From the NCBI RefSeq assembly GCF_016793825.1, contig NZ_JAEULM010000017.1, positions 32,981 through 96,980 on the forward strand: a stretch of 64,000 nucleotides of DNA, written 5' to 3'. Both the position numbers and the translations under genes were made by a program. The notes beneath the pieces are model-generated. The model did not search any database and had not been told where the DNA came from. It saw only the letters and a program-made list of their open reading frames with translations. Positions 24,553 to 33,112 of this stretch are shown one piece after another (position 1 is the first letter of the stretch; the number at the start of each line of letters is the position of its first letter). Source of the stretch: Sphingopyxis sp. Lineage in GTDB: Bacteria; Pseudomonadota; Alphaproteobacteria; Sphingomonadales; Sphingomonadaceae.

Positions 24553-25344
24553 TCAGGCGGCCAGTTGCGGGGTGAACAACAGGCTCTGGCTGATCGCCGC
24601 GCGGACGGTATTTTCGCCGAAGGGCTTTGAGATCAGGAAAGTCGGTTCAACGCGATTGCCGGTGAGCAATCGTTCGGGAAACGCGGTGATGAAGATGACC
24701 GGCACCGGCGCGATCGCCAATATGTCCTGCACGGCGTCTATTCCCGATGACCCGTCGGCAAGCTGGATGTCGGCGAGGACAAGCCCGGCATCGGTGTCGC
24801 GGAACGCCGCCACGGCATCGTCGTGCGTCGTCGCGACGCCGGCGACCTCATGCCCGAGGCTGCGGACGATCTGTTCGAGATCTATCGCGATCAGCGGCTC
24901 GTCCTCGATGATCAACACCGACGTACGCGCTTCGCGATCCATCTCGCCGACGGCTTCGGCAAGCAATGTTTCGACCATGTCGCAGTGGGTACCGGTGATC
25001 GTTGCGGTTTCGGAAACCGAAAAGCCTTCGAGCGCGGTGAGCAGCAATATCTGGCGACCCAGCGGCGTGATGCGCGCGAGGCGGCGGTTGGCGGCGCGGA
25101 CGAGCGGGTCGCTCTCGTCGTCGCCCTCGCCGTCGGACAGGAAGGCGCTTTCCCAGATGCGGTGGAAATTGCGGTAAAGATCGATGCGCGTGTCGGGGCC
25201 GGTGCGGAATTCGTCGGGGGCGGCGACGATGACTTCCAGCGTCGTGTGAACGAAATTGTCGCCATGTTGCTGGCTGCCCGTCAAGGCGCGCGCATAGCGG
25301 CGCAGGAACGGCAAATGCCCGCGGATTTCTTCACCCAAGCTCAT
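24553..25344 (-). CDS. phyR: Response regulator PhyR (sigma-like domain plus receiver)
   Basis: 263 residues. The N-terminal sigma-factor-like domain (about 1-135; 'LPFLRRYARALTGSQQHGDN') mimics EcfG, and the C-terminal receiver (about 142-260) has the acidic pair E147/D148, phospho-accepting D192 ('LADIQLADGSSG'), T220 and K240. On phosphorylation PhyR sequesters NepR and frees EcfG. Divergent from an HWE kinase that may be its phosphodonor. An EcfG-type promoter with the same 16-base spacer as that of nepR lies upstream. Confidence 0.96.
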   Translation of the reverse strand: MSLGEEIRGHLPFLRRYARALTGSQQHGDNFVHTTLEVIVAAPDEFRTGPDTRIDLYRNFHRIWESAFLSDGEGDDESDPLVRAANRRLARITPLGRQILLLTALEGFSVSETATITGTHCDMVETLLAEAVGEMDREARTSVLIIEDEPLIAIDLEQIVRSLGHEVAGVATTHDDAVAAFRDTDAGLVLADIQLADGSSGIDAVQDILAIAPVPVIFITAFPERLLTGNRVEPTFLISKPFGENTVRAAISQSLLFTPQLAA

Positions 25345-25371
25345 GCGCGCTCTCCCTCTTTCAAGCTGTCA

Positions 25372-25396
25372 TACGCGGCGACGGGCGGTCGGTTCC
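25372..25396 (-). promoter_or_regulatory. EcfG-type promoter candidate of phyR
   Basis: GGAAC (25396-25392) is followed after 16 bases by CGTA (25375-25372), one mismatch from the CGTT consensus. A second overlapping GGAAC lies at 25402-25398. The implied transcript leader before the phyR ATG is about 20 bases. Confidence 0.55.
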
Positions 25397-25550
25397 GGTT
25401 CCGGTCCGAAAAAGCGGGGTTTCGGATTGCAACTGTTGTCGCCGCAGTGCGTAGAGTCAGCCGGGACGCGATCGGGCTTGCGCATAGGGGACGGATTTTA
25501 TCCATTTTCCTTCGCTGCCGGGCCACCACGCTTTTGTAGGGACCATTTTC

Positions 25551-27089
25551 ATGGCAGAGCGGCCCGCAATGAAGATCGATGCGTCGGCATCGGCAGGAGG
25601 CGAGGGGCGGATCTTGCAGGAAGGTGGCGAACGCGATCCGGTGCAGCGCGAACGCTGGCGACTGGATACGCTGCACGAATACCGGATCATGGATACGGAG
25701 CCCGAAGCAGGGTTCGACCGCGTGACCAAGCTGGTCGCCGACCTGTTCGACGTCCCCATCGCGCTTGTCTCGCTCATCGACGATTGCCGCCAGTGGTTCA
25801 AATCGGCGCACGGGCTGGATGTTCCCGAAACGACGCGCGATATCAGTTTCTGCCAGTTCGTCGTCACCGAGGAAAAGCCGATGGTGGTGGCCGACGTCCT
25901 GGGCGACGCGCGGTTCGCCGACAATCCGCTCGTCACCGGAGATCCCTTCATCCGCTTTTATGCCGGGGTTCCCCTGCGCGCCTATAATGGAGCGATCCTG
26001 GGCACGCTGTGCATCATCGACCGCAAGGAGCGCCAGTCGCCCGACGTCCGCGAGATGGAGCGGCTGGAAGACTTTGCCGCGATCATCATGGCCGAGGCGG
26101 AGCTGCGCCGGACGAGCGCCGAGCGCGATCATGCGCGCCGCGCGCTTGAACGCGCGCTGGATTTCGCGGGCATCGCCACGTGGCAATATGATCCGCGGAC
26201 CGATCGGCTGCGCACGCAGGGCGCCGGCGCCGAGCTGTGGGGGTCGGAGTTCGGGGCGACGCTTGCGACAGGCGACGGCTTTTTCGACCTGGTCCATCCC
26301 GACGACCGGGCGACGGTGCGCGCTGTCCTTCAGGAATCGGTCGCGAATGGCACGCCCTATATGGCGGAATATCGGGTTCTGAACCCCGAACGCGGCGTCC
26401 GCTGGAACGCGGTCCGCGGGGACTGGGACGTGCGGTCGAACGACGCCATGCTGACCGGCGTCAGTATCGACATCACCGAACAGAAAAGCCGGCAGGAAAA
26501 TGCCAATCTGTTGATGCGCGAGTTGCATCACCGGATGCGCAACCTTTTTGCGACGGTGAGTGCGATCATCTCGCTGACGCGCCATGCGGCGGTCGACGTC
26601 GACGATTATGTCGAGCGGATCGGCAGCCGCCTCGATGCGCTGAACCGCGCGCAGAATGTGCTGCTCAGCGCGAATTTCATGACGGGATCGATGCATGCGC
26701 TGATGCGCGAGGTCGAAGCGGCCTTTCCCCGTGTCCACTGGTCGGGTCCCGACCTTCTGCTGCCCGAGAATGCACTCGTCGCGATGGCGCTGTTTTTCAA
26801 CGAGCTCGCGACCAACGCGGCGAAACACGGGGCGCTGACCGGCGACAAGGGCCGTGTCGAGGTAAGCTGGACGCAAGAGACCGAAGGCGCGGACGATCGC
26901 ATGTTCCGTCTGACCTGGACCGAAAGCGGCGGCGACCGGACGGTGATCGCGCCCGAACGGACGAGCTTCGGCACCTTGCTGATGGAACGCAGCGTCCGCA
27001 ACAATCTGGGCGGCACGATCGAACGGCATTGGGAGCCGGCGGGATTGATCGTCGAGATTGCCCTTCCGGCGCGCTGGCGCGAGGCTTGA
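25551..27089 (+). CDS. Sensor histidine kinase, HWE family, GAF-PAS architecture
   Basis: 512 residues, no membrane segments, so a cytoplasmic sensor. A GAF domain occupies about 35-190 ('SLIDDCRQWFKSAHGLD', 'FYAGVPLRAYNGAILGTLCI'), a PAS/PAC domain about 200-312 ('VHPDDRATV', 'GVSIDITEQK'), then the kinase core: H-box 'ELHHRMRNLF' with His327 before the Arg, 'NELATNAAKHGAL' as the N-box, and 'WTESGGDRTV' giving the W-x-E of HWE kinases. HWE kinases commonly feed PhyR, and this gene is divergent from phyR, so it is the likely local input kinase. The signal is unknown; the GAF domain may bind a small ligand. Confidence 0.9.
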   Translation: MAERPAMKIDASASAGGEGRILQEGGERDPVQRERWRLDTLHEYRIMDTEPEAGFDRVTKLVADLFDVPIALVSLIDDCRQWFKSAHGLDVPETTRDISFCQFVVTEEKPMVVADVLGDARFADNPLVTGDPFIRFYAGVPLRAYNGAILGTLCIIDRKERQSPDVREMERLEDFAAIIMAEAELRRTSAERDHARRALERALDFAGIATWQYDPRTDRLRTQGAGAELWGSEFGATLATGDGFFDLVHPDDRATVRAVLQESVANGTPYMAEYRVLNPERGVRWNAVRGDWDVRSNDAMLTGVSIDITEQKSRQENANLLMRELHHRMRNLFATVSAIISLTRHAAVDVDDYVERIGSRLDALNRAQNVLLSANFMTGSMHALMREVEAAFPRVHWSGPDLLLPENALVAMALFFNELATNAAKHGALTGDKGRVEVSWTQETEGADDRMFRLTWTESGGDRTVIAPERTSFGTLLMERSVRNNLGGTIERHWEPAGLIVEIALPARWREA

Positions 27090-27106
27090 TCGCGACGGAA
27101 GTATTT

Positions 27107-27121
27107 GTTCTCTTTATGTTC
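27107..27121 (+). promoter_or_regulatory. LexA box (GTTC-N7-GTTC) before the repair operon
   Basis: GTTC TCTTTAT GTTC is an exact match to the direct-repeat SOS box used by alphaproteobacterial LexA. It ends 18 bases before the ATG of the radical SAM gene, the first gene of a four-gene DNA repair operon. The placement is what an SOS operator would need. Confidence 0.8.
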
Positions 27122-27139
27122 GCATGATAGGCAGCGGAC

Positions 27140-28390
27140 ATGGCAGCCAAACCGATTCTCGAAAAGCTGGCGGTGCTGGCCGACGCGGCCAAATATGATG
27201 CGTCATGTGCCTCGTCGGGCACCGTCAAACGCGATTCGGTCGCCAGCAAGGGGATCGGGTCGACCGAGGGAATGGGCATCTGCCACAGCTATGCGCCCGA
27301 TGGCCGGTGCATCTCGCTGCTCAAGATCCTGCTCACCAATTTCTGTATCTATGACTGCCGGTTCTGCATCAATCGCGCGTCGAGCAATGTGGAGCGGGCA
27401 CGGTTCAGCCCGCAGGAGGTCGTTCGGCTGACGCTCGATTTCTACAAGCGCAACTACATCGAAGGATTGTTCCTGTCGTCGGGCATCATCCGGTCCGAGG
27501 ATTATACGATGGAGCAGCTTGTCGAAGTCGCGCGCATCCTGCGCGAAGAGCATCGCTTTGGCGGCTATATTCATTTGAAGACGATTGCGGGCGCCGATCC
27601 GGAACTGATCGCGCTGGCGGGTCTGTATGCCGATCGCCTGTCGACCAATGTCGAACTGCCGACCGCAGCGGGATTGGAGAGCTTCGCGCCCGAGAAAAGG
27701 CCCGAGACGATCCGCAAGACGATGGCATCGGTGCGCGTCGGTACCGAGGATGCGATCGACGCGGCGAAGAGTCGGCTGATCGGCAAGGCGAAGCCGCCGC
27801 GTTTCGCGCCCGCCGGACAATCGACGCAGATGATCGTCGGCGCCGATGCGGCGCGCGACGACGACATTCTGGAATCCGCGACGAGCCTCTATTCGGGGTA
27901 CCGGCTTCGCCGCGTCTATTATTCGGCGTACAGTCCGATCCCCGACGCGAGCAGCGACCTGCCGCCTGTGCGGCCGCCCCTGATGCGCGAGCACAGATTG
28001 TATCAGGCCGACTGGTTGCTGCGCTTCTATGGGTTCGAACGCGCGGAGATCATGGAGGGCGCGCGTGGGGGAATGCTCGATCTTGCGATCGATCCGAAGC
28101 TCGCCTGGGCGCTCCAGCGGCGCGAGGTCTTTCCGGTCGATATCAATCGTGCGCCGCGCGAAATGCTGCTGCGCGTGCCGGGGCTCGGGACACGCGCGGT
28201 CGACCGTATCATCGCGGCGCGGCGTCTTGGCAGGCTGCGGCTCGGCGATCTGGCGAAGGTGACCGCAACGGTGAAGAAGCTGCTGCCCTTCATCGTCACC
28301 CCAGACTGGCGGCCGGGTAACCTGACCGACAGCGCCGGCCTTCGCGCGCGCTTCGCACCGCCGGCCGAACAACTGGCGCTCGCGCTGTGA
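27140..28390 (+). CDS. Putative DNA modification/repair radical SAM protein
   Basis: 416 residues. Radical SAM enzyme with the 4Fe-4S motif C69-x3-C73-x2-C76 in 'NFCIYDCRFC', a barrel-like core ('LFLSSGIIRSEDYTMEQLV', 'IHLKTIAGADPELI', 'STNVELPT'), and a C-terminal helix-hairpin-helix 'VPGLGTRAVDRIIAARR' (about 352-370) suited to DNA binding. It matches the family known as putative DNA modification/repair radical SAM proteins, which occur with DUF4130 proteins. The reaction is unknown. First gene of the repair operon, behind a LexA box; its stop overlaps the next start (GTGA). Confidence 0.92.
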   Translation: MAAKPILEKLAVLADAAKYDASCASSGTVKRDSVASKGIGSTEGMGICHSYAPDGRCISLLKILLTNFCIYDCRFCINRASSNVERARFSPQEVVRLTLDFYKRNYIEGLFLSSGIIRSEDYTMEQLVEVARILREEHRFGGYIHLKTIAGADPELIALAGLYADRLSTNVELPTAAGLESFAPEKRPETIRKTMASVRVGTEDAIDAAKSRLIGKAKPPRFAPAGQSTQMIVGADAARDDDILESATSLYSGYRLRRVYYSAYSPIPDASSDLPPVRPPLMREHRLYQADWLLRFYGFERAEIMEGARGGMLDLAIDPKLAWALQRREVFPVDINRAPREMLLRVPGLGTRAVDRIIAARRLGRLRLGDLAKVTATVKKLLPFIVTPDWRPGNLTDSAGLRARFAPPAEQLALAL

Positions 28391-29814
28391 GGGAGGTGAT
28401 CCTGAAGGCGCCCGGCGATTTTGCCGAATGGCGGTGCGCGGCGCGCGGGCTGCTCGCGAGCGGCGTGACGCCCGACGAGGTAAGCTGGCGTGGCGGCGTG
28501 GAGGGGGCTTCGCTGTTCGGCGATGTAGGGTCGGGAGCGCCCGCGGGGCCGCTCAGCCTGCCGCGCGAATTGGTCGAGATTGCCGAACGGGTGATTTGTC
28601 ATCGCGACCCCGAGGTGCCAGCGCGACTTTACCGGATCGTCTGGCGCGGGGCGCGCGACCGGCAACTTCTCGCGCGGACGACAGACCGCGAAGTCGCCTG
28701 GCTGCGCAGCGCCGACAAGGCGATCCGCCGCGACGTGCATAAGATGCATGCGTTCGTGCGTTTTCGGCGGCTGGGCGAGGAAGCGGGGCGCGAGAGTTTC
28801 GCGGCGTGGTTCGAGCCATCGCATCGCATCCTGCGGCTGACCGCGCCTTTCTTCCAGCGGCGCTTCTACGGCATGGACTGGGCGATCGTGACGCCGGATG
28901 CACGTGCGATCTGGCAGGACGAAACGCTCAGCTACGGCCCCGGCGGGTCGAAGGACGAGGTGCCCGAGAGCGATATCGTCGAGGACCAGTGGCGGACCTA
29001 TTACGGCGCGATTTTCAATCCCGCGCGGGTCAAGGTCGATGCGATGCGCGCCGAGATGCCGAAGAAATATTGGAAGAATCTGCCTGAGGCGCGGGATATC
29101 GCACCGTTGCTCGCGGGGGCGGAGGCGCGGGTGGAACGCATGCGCGAAGCGGCCGTTTCCATCGCGAACCCTCTGACCGACAAATGGCGGACGCGCGTGC
29201 CCGACGAACTGCTGCTCGACGATGATGTGAAGACGCTGGACGATCTCGCGCGCGCCGTCGATCGCTGCACGCGCTGTCCGCTGCACTGCCGTGCGACGCA
29301 AGGGGTGTCGGGTGAAGGGCCGGCGGATGCGCGCATCATGGTCGTCGGCGAGCAGCCGGGCGACCAGGAGGATTTGCAGGGGCGGCCCTTTGTCGGCCCC
29401 GCCGGGCAGGTGCTGGACGCGGCGCTGGAGGAAGCGGGGATCGACCGGAGCCGGCTGTTCCTGACGAACGCGGTCAAGCATTTCAAGTTCGAGCCGCGCG
29501 GCAAACGCCGTCTCCACCAGAACCCGACGACGGGCGAGATCGACGTCTGCCGCTGGTGGCTCGACAAGGAACGGGCGTTCGTCCGGCCCGCACTGATCGT
29601 CACGCTGGGCGTGAGCGCGCTGCGCGGGGTAACGGGCAAAAGTGCGCGCATCGCGTCGATGCGTGGCGCGGTGCATGGACTGGAGGGCGGAAGCAAGTTG
29701 GTCGCGACGATTCACCCGTCCTTCCTGCTTCGCCTGCCCGACCGCGAACGCGCGGCCGAAGAGCGTAAGGCCTTCGTTGCCGACCTGATCCGCGCACGGC
29801 GGCTCGCCGCCTGA
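28387..29814 (+). CDS. DUF4130 - UdgX fusion, uracil-DNA binding/cross-linking protein
   Basis: 475 residues from the GTG at 28387. Residues about 1-250 form a DUF4130 domain, found in probable DNA-metabolism proteins next to the radical SAM family above. Residues about 285-470 form a uracil-DNA glycosylase fold of the UdgX type: 'GEQPGDQED' (motif A), 'FLTNAVKHFKF', the R-loop 'RGKRRLHQNP' with His377, and 'TIHPSFLLR'. In mycobacterial UdgX the equivalent His forms a covalent bond with the abasic site after uracil removal. Cys294, Cys297 and Cys388 are likely Fe-S ligands. The 4-base overlap with the radical SAM gene indicates joint translation. Confidence 0.93.
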   Translation: MREVILKAPGDFAEWRCAARGLLASGVTPDEVSWRGGVEGASLFGDVGSGAPAGPLSLPRELVEIAERVICHRDPEVPARLYRIVWRGARDRQLLARTTDREVAWLRSADKAIRRDVHKMHAFVRFRRLGEEAGRESFAAWFEPSHRILRLTAPFFQRRFYGMDWAIVTPDARAIWQDETLSYGPGGSKDEVPESDIVEDQWRTYYGAIFNPARVKVDAMRAEMPKKYWKNLPEARDIAPLLAGAEARVERMREAAVSIANPLTDKWRTRVPDELLLDDDVKTLDDLARAVDRCTRCPLHCRATQGVSGEGPADARIMVVGEQPGDQEDLQGRPFVGPAGQVLDAALEEAGIDRSRLFLTNAVKHFKFEPRGKRRLHQNPTTGEIDVCRWWLDKERAFVRPALIVTLGVSALRGVTGKSARIASMRGAVHGLEGGSKLVATIHPSFLLRLPDRERAAEERKAFVADLIRARRLAA

Positions 29815-30827
29815 TGGCGCAGGCGAAAACCTGGATCGAGCCGCATTCGGGCGGCATTTACGTCAAGCCTGCCGACCTGTGGATCGACCCCTCGCGCCCG
29901 GTCGAACGCGCCGCGGTGACGCACGGCCATGCCGACCATGCGCGCAGCGGCCATGGCGCGGTGTTCGCGACCCCCGAAACGCTGGCGATCATGGCCCTGC
30001 GCTATGGCGTCGATACCGAGGCGAGTCACAATCAGGCCTTCGTCTATGGCGACGGCTTCGAGCGCGGCGGGGTGCGCTTTTCCTTCCACCCCGCCGGGCA
30101 TGTCCTCGGCAGCGCGCAGATTTTGATGGAATATGCGGGCGAGCGGATCGTCGTGACCGGCGATTACAAGCGGCGTCCCGACCCGACCTGCGCGCCGTTC
30201 GAGGTCGTGCCGTGCGACATCTTCGTCACCGAGGCGACCTTTGGCCTGCCGGTGTTCCGCCATCCGCCGACGTCGGGCGAGATCGCCAAGCTGATCGGCG
30301 CGGTGCGCGCCGAGCCGGACCGTTCGGTGCTTGTCGGCGCCTATGCGCTGGGCAAGGCGCAGCGGGTTATCGCCGAACTGCGCGGCGCGGGGTGGGACGC
30401 GCCGATCTTTATCCACGGCGCGCTTGATCGCATGTGCGCGCTCTATGCGATGCACGGCGTCGACCTTGGCGAGCTGCGGCTGGTGAGCGAGGCCGACAAG
30501 GGCGAGATGGCCGGGCAGATCGTGCTGGCGCCGCCCTCCGCGCTGAACGACCGCTGGTCGCGGCGGCTGCCCGATCCGGTCACCGCGATGGCGTCGGGGT
30601 GGATGCGCGTGCGCCAGCGCGCGCGGCAGCGGATGGTCGAACTGCCGCTGGTGATTTCCGACCATGCCGACTGGGACGAACTCACCACGACGATCGCCGA
30701 GGTGAACCCGGCGGAAAGCTGGATCACCCATGGCAGCGAGGACGGGCTGCTGCGCTGGTGCGAACTCACCCAGCGCAAGGCGCGCGCGCTGCACCTTGTC
30801 GGGCGCGATCTGGAGGAAGAGGCGTGA
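29814..30827 (+). CDS. Ligase-associated DNA exonuclease (metallo-beta-lactamase fold)
   Basis: 337 residues. Seen: 'VTHGHADHARSG', the H-x-H-x-D-H metal motif, 'FHPAGHVLGSAQIL', 'VVTGDYKRRPD', and 'VISDHADWDEL' with 'WITHGSEDGL' near the end, a beta-CASP-like arrangement. It belongs to the ligase-associated exonuclease group, distantly related to SNM1/Artemis nucleases, and is encoded next to the ATP-dependent ligase it is named for. ATG overlaps the UdgX stop by one base (TGATG), and its stop overlaps the ligase GTG (GTGA). Confidence 0.92.
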   Translation: MAQAKTWIEPHSGGIYVKPADLWIDPSRPVERAAVTHGHADHARSGHGAVFATPETLAIMALRYGVDTEASHNQAFVYGDGFERGGVRFSFHPAGHVLGSAQILMEYAGERIVVTGDYKRRPDPTCAPFEVVPCDIFVTEATFGLPVFRHPPTSGEIAKLIGAVRAEPDRSVLVGAYALGKAQRVIAELRGAGWDAPIFIHGALDRMCALYAMHGVDLGELRLVSEADKGEMAGQIVLAPPSALNDRWSRRLPDPVTAMASGWMRVRQRARQRMVELPLVISDHADWDELTTTIAEVNPAESWITHGSEDGLLRWCELTQRKARALHLVGRDLEEEA

Positions 30828-32392
30828 AGCGTTTCGCGGCGCTGATCGACCGGCTGGTCTATACGCGATCGCGCAACAGCAAGCTGGCGCTGATCGTCGA
30901 TTACCTGCGTCATACGCCCGATCCCGACCGCGGCTGGGCGATCGCCGCGCTGACCGAGAGCCTCGACTTTCCGGCGGTGAAGGCGGGCACGGTGCGGGCG
31001 CTGCTGGCGACGCGGATCGACGAACAGTTGTTTCGCCTGTCGCGGCACTTCGTCGGCGATACGGCGGAGACGGCGGCGCTGCTCTGGCCCGATGCGGCCG
31101 GGCCGAAAGCCGATCTTGGCGTCACCGAAGCCGTCGAAGCCCTTTCCGCCGCGACCCGCAGCGACGCCCCTGCGATCCTCGCCGCGCTGCTCGACCGGCT
31201 CGATGCCGACGGGCGCTATGCGCTGCTCAAACTGGCCCTCGGCGGAATGCGCGTCGGGGTGTCGGCGCGGCTGGCGAAGCAGGCATTCGCGCAGGCGTTC
31301 GCCGTGCCGGTCGACGATGTCGAGGAACTGTGGCACGCGATCCCGCCGCCCTATGCGCCGCTGTTCGCGTGGGGCGAGGGGCGGGCGCCGCGGCCCGATC
31401 TTGCCGACGTCGCCTTCTTTCGCCCTTTCATGCTCGCGCATCCGCTGGAAGAAGAGAGTATCGACCTCGCCGACTATGCCGCCGAATGGAAATGGGACGG
31501 CATCCGCGTGCAAATTGTCCGCGGGGGCAGCGAGACGCGCATCTACAGTCGCGGCGGCGAGGAGATCAGCGGGGCGTTTCCCGAGCTGGTCGCGGCGTTC
31601 GATCAGGACGCGGTGATCGACGGCGAACTGCTCGTGCGCGGCGATGTGCAGGGGGGTGAGGCGGCGAGTTTCAACGCGCTCCAGCAACGCCTTGGGCGCA
31701 AGACGGTGTCGAAGAAAATGCTCGCCGATTATCCGGCCTTCGTGCGCGTTTATGACCTGCTTGCGGTTGACGGAAACGACCTGCGCGCGCTGCCGTGGAC
31801 CGACCGGCGGCGGCAACTGGAAGCTTTCGTTCCGCGCCTCGCCGACAGTCATTTCGACCTGTCGCAGGTGATCGACGCGACCGACTTCGACGACCTCGCC
31901 GAACGCCGCGCCGGAGCGCGCGATGCCGCGATCGAGGGGGTGATGCTCAAGCGTCGCGACGCGCCCTATGTCGCGGGACGCCGCGCGGGGCTGTGGTACA
32001 AGTGGAAACGCGACCCGCTCGTCGCCGATTGCGTGATGATGTATGCCCAGCGCGGCAATGGGCGCCGCGCCAGCTTCTATTCGGATTATACATTTGGTTG
32101 CTGGTCGGATGCGGGCGAACTGCTGCCGGTCGGCAAAGCCTATTCGGGCTTCACCGACGAGGAACTGAAATGGCTCGACACATTCGTGCGCGACAACACG
32201 CTGAACCGCTTCGGCCCGGTTCGCGAGGTCGAAAAGACGCTCGTGCTCGAAGTCGCGTTCGATTCGATCCATGCGTCGAAGCGCCACAAGTCGGGGCTGG
32301 CAATGCGCTTTCCGCGCATATCGCGCATCCGCCGCGACAAGCCCGCCGAAGAGGCCGACCGGATTGCGACGCTGCGCGCGATGGTGACGTGA
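30824..32392 (+). CDS. ATP-dependent DNA ligase (LigB/LigC-type)
   Basis: 522 residues from the GTG at 30824. An N-terminal helical DNA-binding domain (about 1-205) precedes the nucleotidyltransferase domain with the AMP-accepting Lys223 in 'EWKWDGIRVQ', 'RIYSRGGEEI', 'DGELLVR', 'EGVMLKRRDAPY' and 'WYKWKRDP', then an OB domain ending 'RFPRISRIRRDK', motif VI. It seals nicks using ATP, separate from the NAD-dependent replicative ligase. It commonly occurs with a large helicase and a phosphoesterase, neither of which is present here. Last gene of the LexA-box operon. Confidence 0.94.
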   Translation: MKRFAALIDRLVYTRSRNSKLALIVDYLRHTPDPDRGWAIAALTESLDFPAVKAGTVRALLATRIDEQLFRLSRHFVGDTAETAALLWPDAAGPKADLGVTEAVEALSAATRSDAPAILAALLDRLDADGRYALLKLALGGMRVGVSARLAKQAFAQAFAVPVDDVEELWHAIPPPYAPLFAWGEGRAPRPDLADVAFFRPFMLAHPLEEESIDLADYAAEWKWDGIRVQIVRGGSETRIYSRGGEEISGAFPELVAAFDQDAVIDGELLVRGDVQGGEAASFNALQQRLGRKTVSKKMLADYPAFVRVYDLLAVDGNDLRALPWTDRRRQLEAFVPRLADSHFDLSQVIDATDFDDLAERRAGARDAAIEGVMLKRRDAPYVAGRRAGLWYKWKRDPLVADCVMMYAQRGNGRRASFYSDYTFGCWSDAGELLPVGKAYSGFTDEELKWLDTFVRDNTLNRFGPVREVEKTLVLEVAFDSIHASKRHKSGLAMRFPRISRIRRDKPAEEADRIATLRAMVT

Positions 32393-32491
32393 GTTGAGGG
32401 CGAGGAAGGAAAAATTGCCGGCGTGGGGCTTGCAACCATCCGGTAGAGGGCCGAATTAAGGGGCCATCCAAACAGAATAATGGAGACTGCC

Positions 32492-33106
32492 ATGACGATC
32501 GCTTTCCCGCCGCTGCCCTACGCCCAGGATGCGCTGGCGCCGCATATTTCGGCCGACACGCTCGCGACTCATCATGGCAAGCATCACAAGGCCTATATCG
32601 ACAAGACCAATGCCGCGATCGAAGGCACCGAACTTGCCGACAAGAGCCTCGAGGAAATCATCCATCACGCCGAAGGCGCGGGCAACAAGGGGCTGTTCAA
32701 TAACAGCGCCCAGTCGTGGAACCACGCCTTTTACTGGCACAGCCTGTCGCCAACCAAAACCGCTCCGTCGGGCGACCTGGCCGCCGCGATCGATCGCGAT
32801 TTCGGCTCGCTCGACGACCTCAAGAAGAAGCTGAAGGAAACCGCGGTCAACCACTTCGCCTCGGGCTGGGCGTGGCTGGTTGCCAAGGACGGCAAGCTGT
32901 CGGTCACCGACACGCATGACGCCGGCACCGAAGTGACCGCCGGGATCAAGCCGCTCGTCGTGATCGACGTGTGGGAACATGCCTATTACATCGACCGCAA
33001 GAACCTGCGTCCGGCCTATGTCGATGCGGTGGTCGACGAACTGCTCAACTGGGATTTCGCCGCCGAGAATCTCGCGCGCGATGGCGCCTGGACCTATCCT
33101 GCGTAA
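32492..33106 (+). CDS. sodB: Superoxide dismutase, Fe-type
   Basis: 204 residues from the ATG at 32492 (GGAGA five bases upstream; an earlier in-frame ATG at 32480 lacks one). Cytoplasmic enzyme converting superoxide to peroxide and oxygen. Metal ligands seen: His27 ('THHGKHHKAYI'), His78 ('SWNHAFYW'), and the Asp/His pair in 'DVWEHAYYID'. Gln74 in 'NNSAQSWNH' at the position that in FeSOD carries the hydrogen-bonding glutamine supports Fe rather than Mn. Stand-alone gene followed by a 128-bp dispersed repeat. Confidence 0.95.
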   Translation: MTIAFPPLPYAQDALAPHISADTLATHHGKHHKAYIDKTNAAIEGTELADKSLEEIIHHAEGAGNKGLFNNSAQSWNHAFYWHSLSPTKTAPSGDLAAAIDRDFGSLDDLKKKLKETAVNHFASGWAWLVAKDGKLSVTDTHDAGTEVTAGIKPLVVIDVWEHAYYIDRKNLRPAYVDAVVDELLNWDFAAENLARDGAWTYPA

Positions 33107-33112
33107 CAAGGT

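Noticed and set aside
25341-27029. Long frame antisense to the HWE kinase
   Set aside because: Opposite to a clear kinase gene; composition typical of the reverse strand of GC-rich coding sequence and no domain seen.
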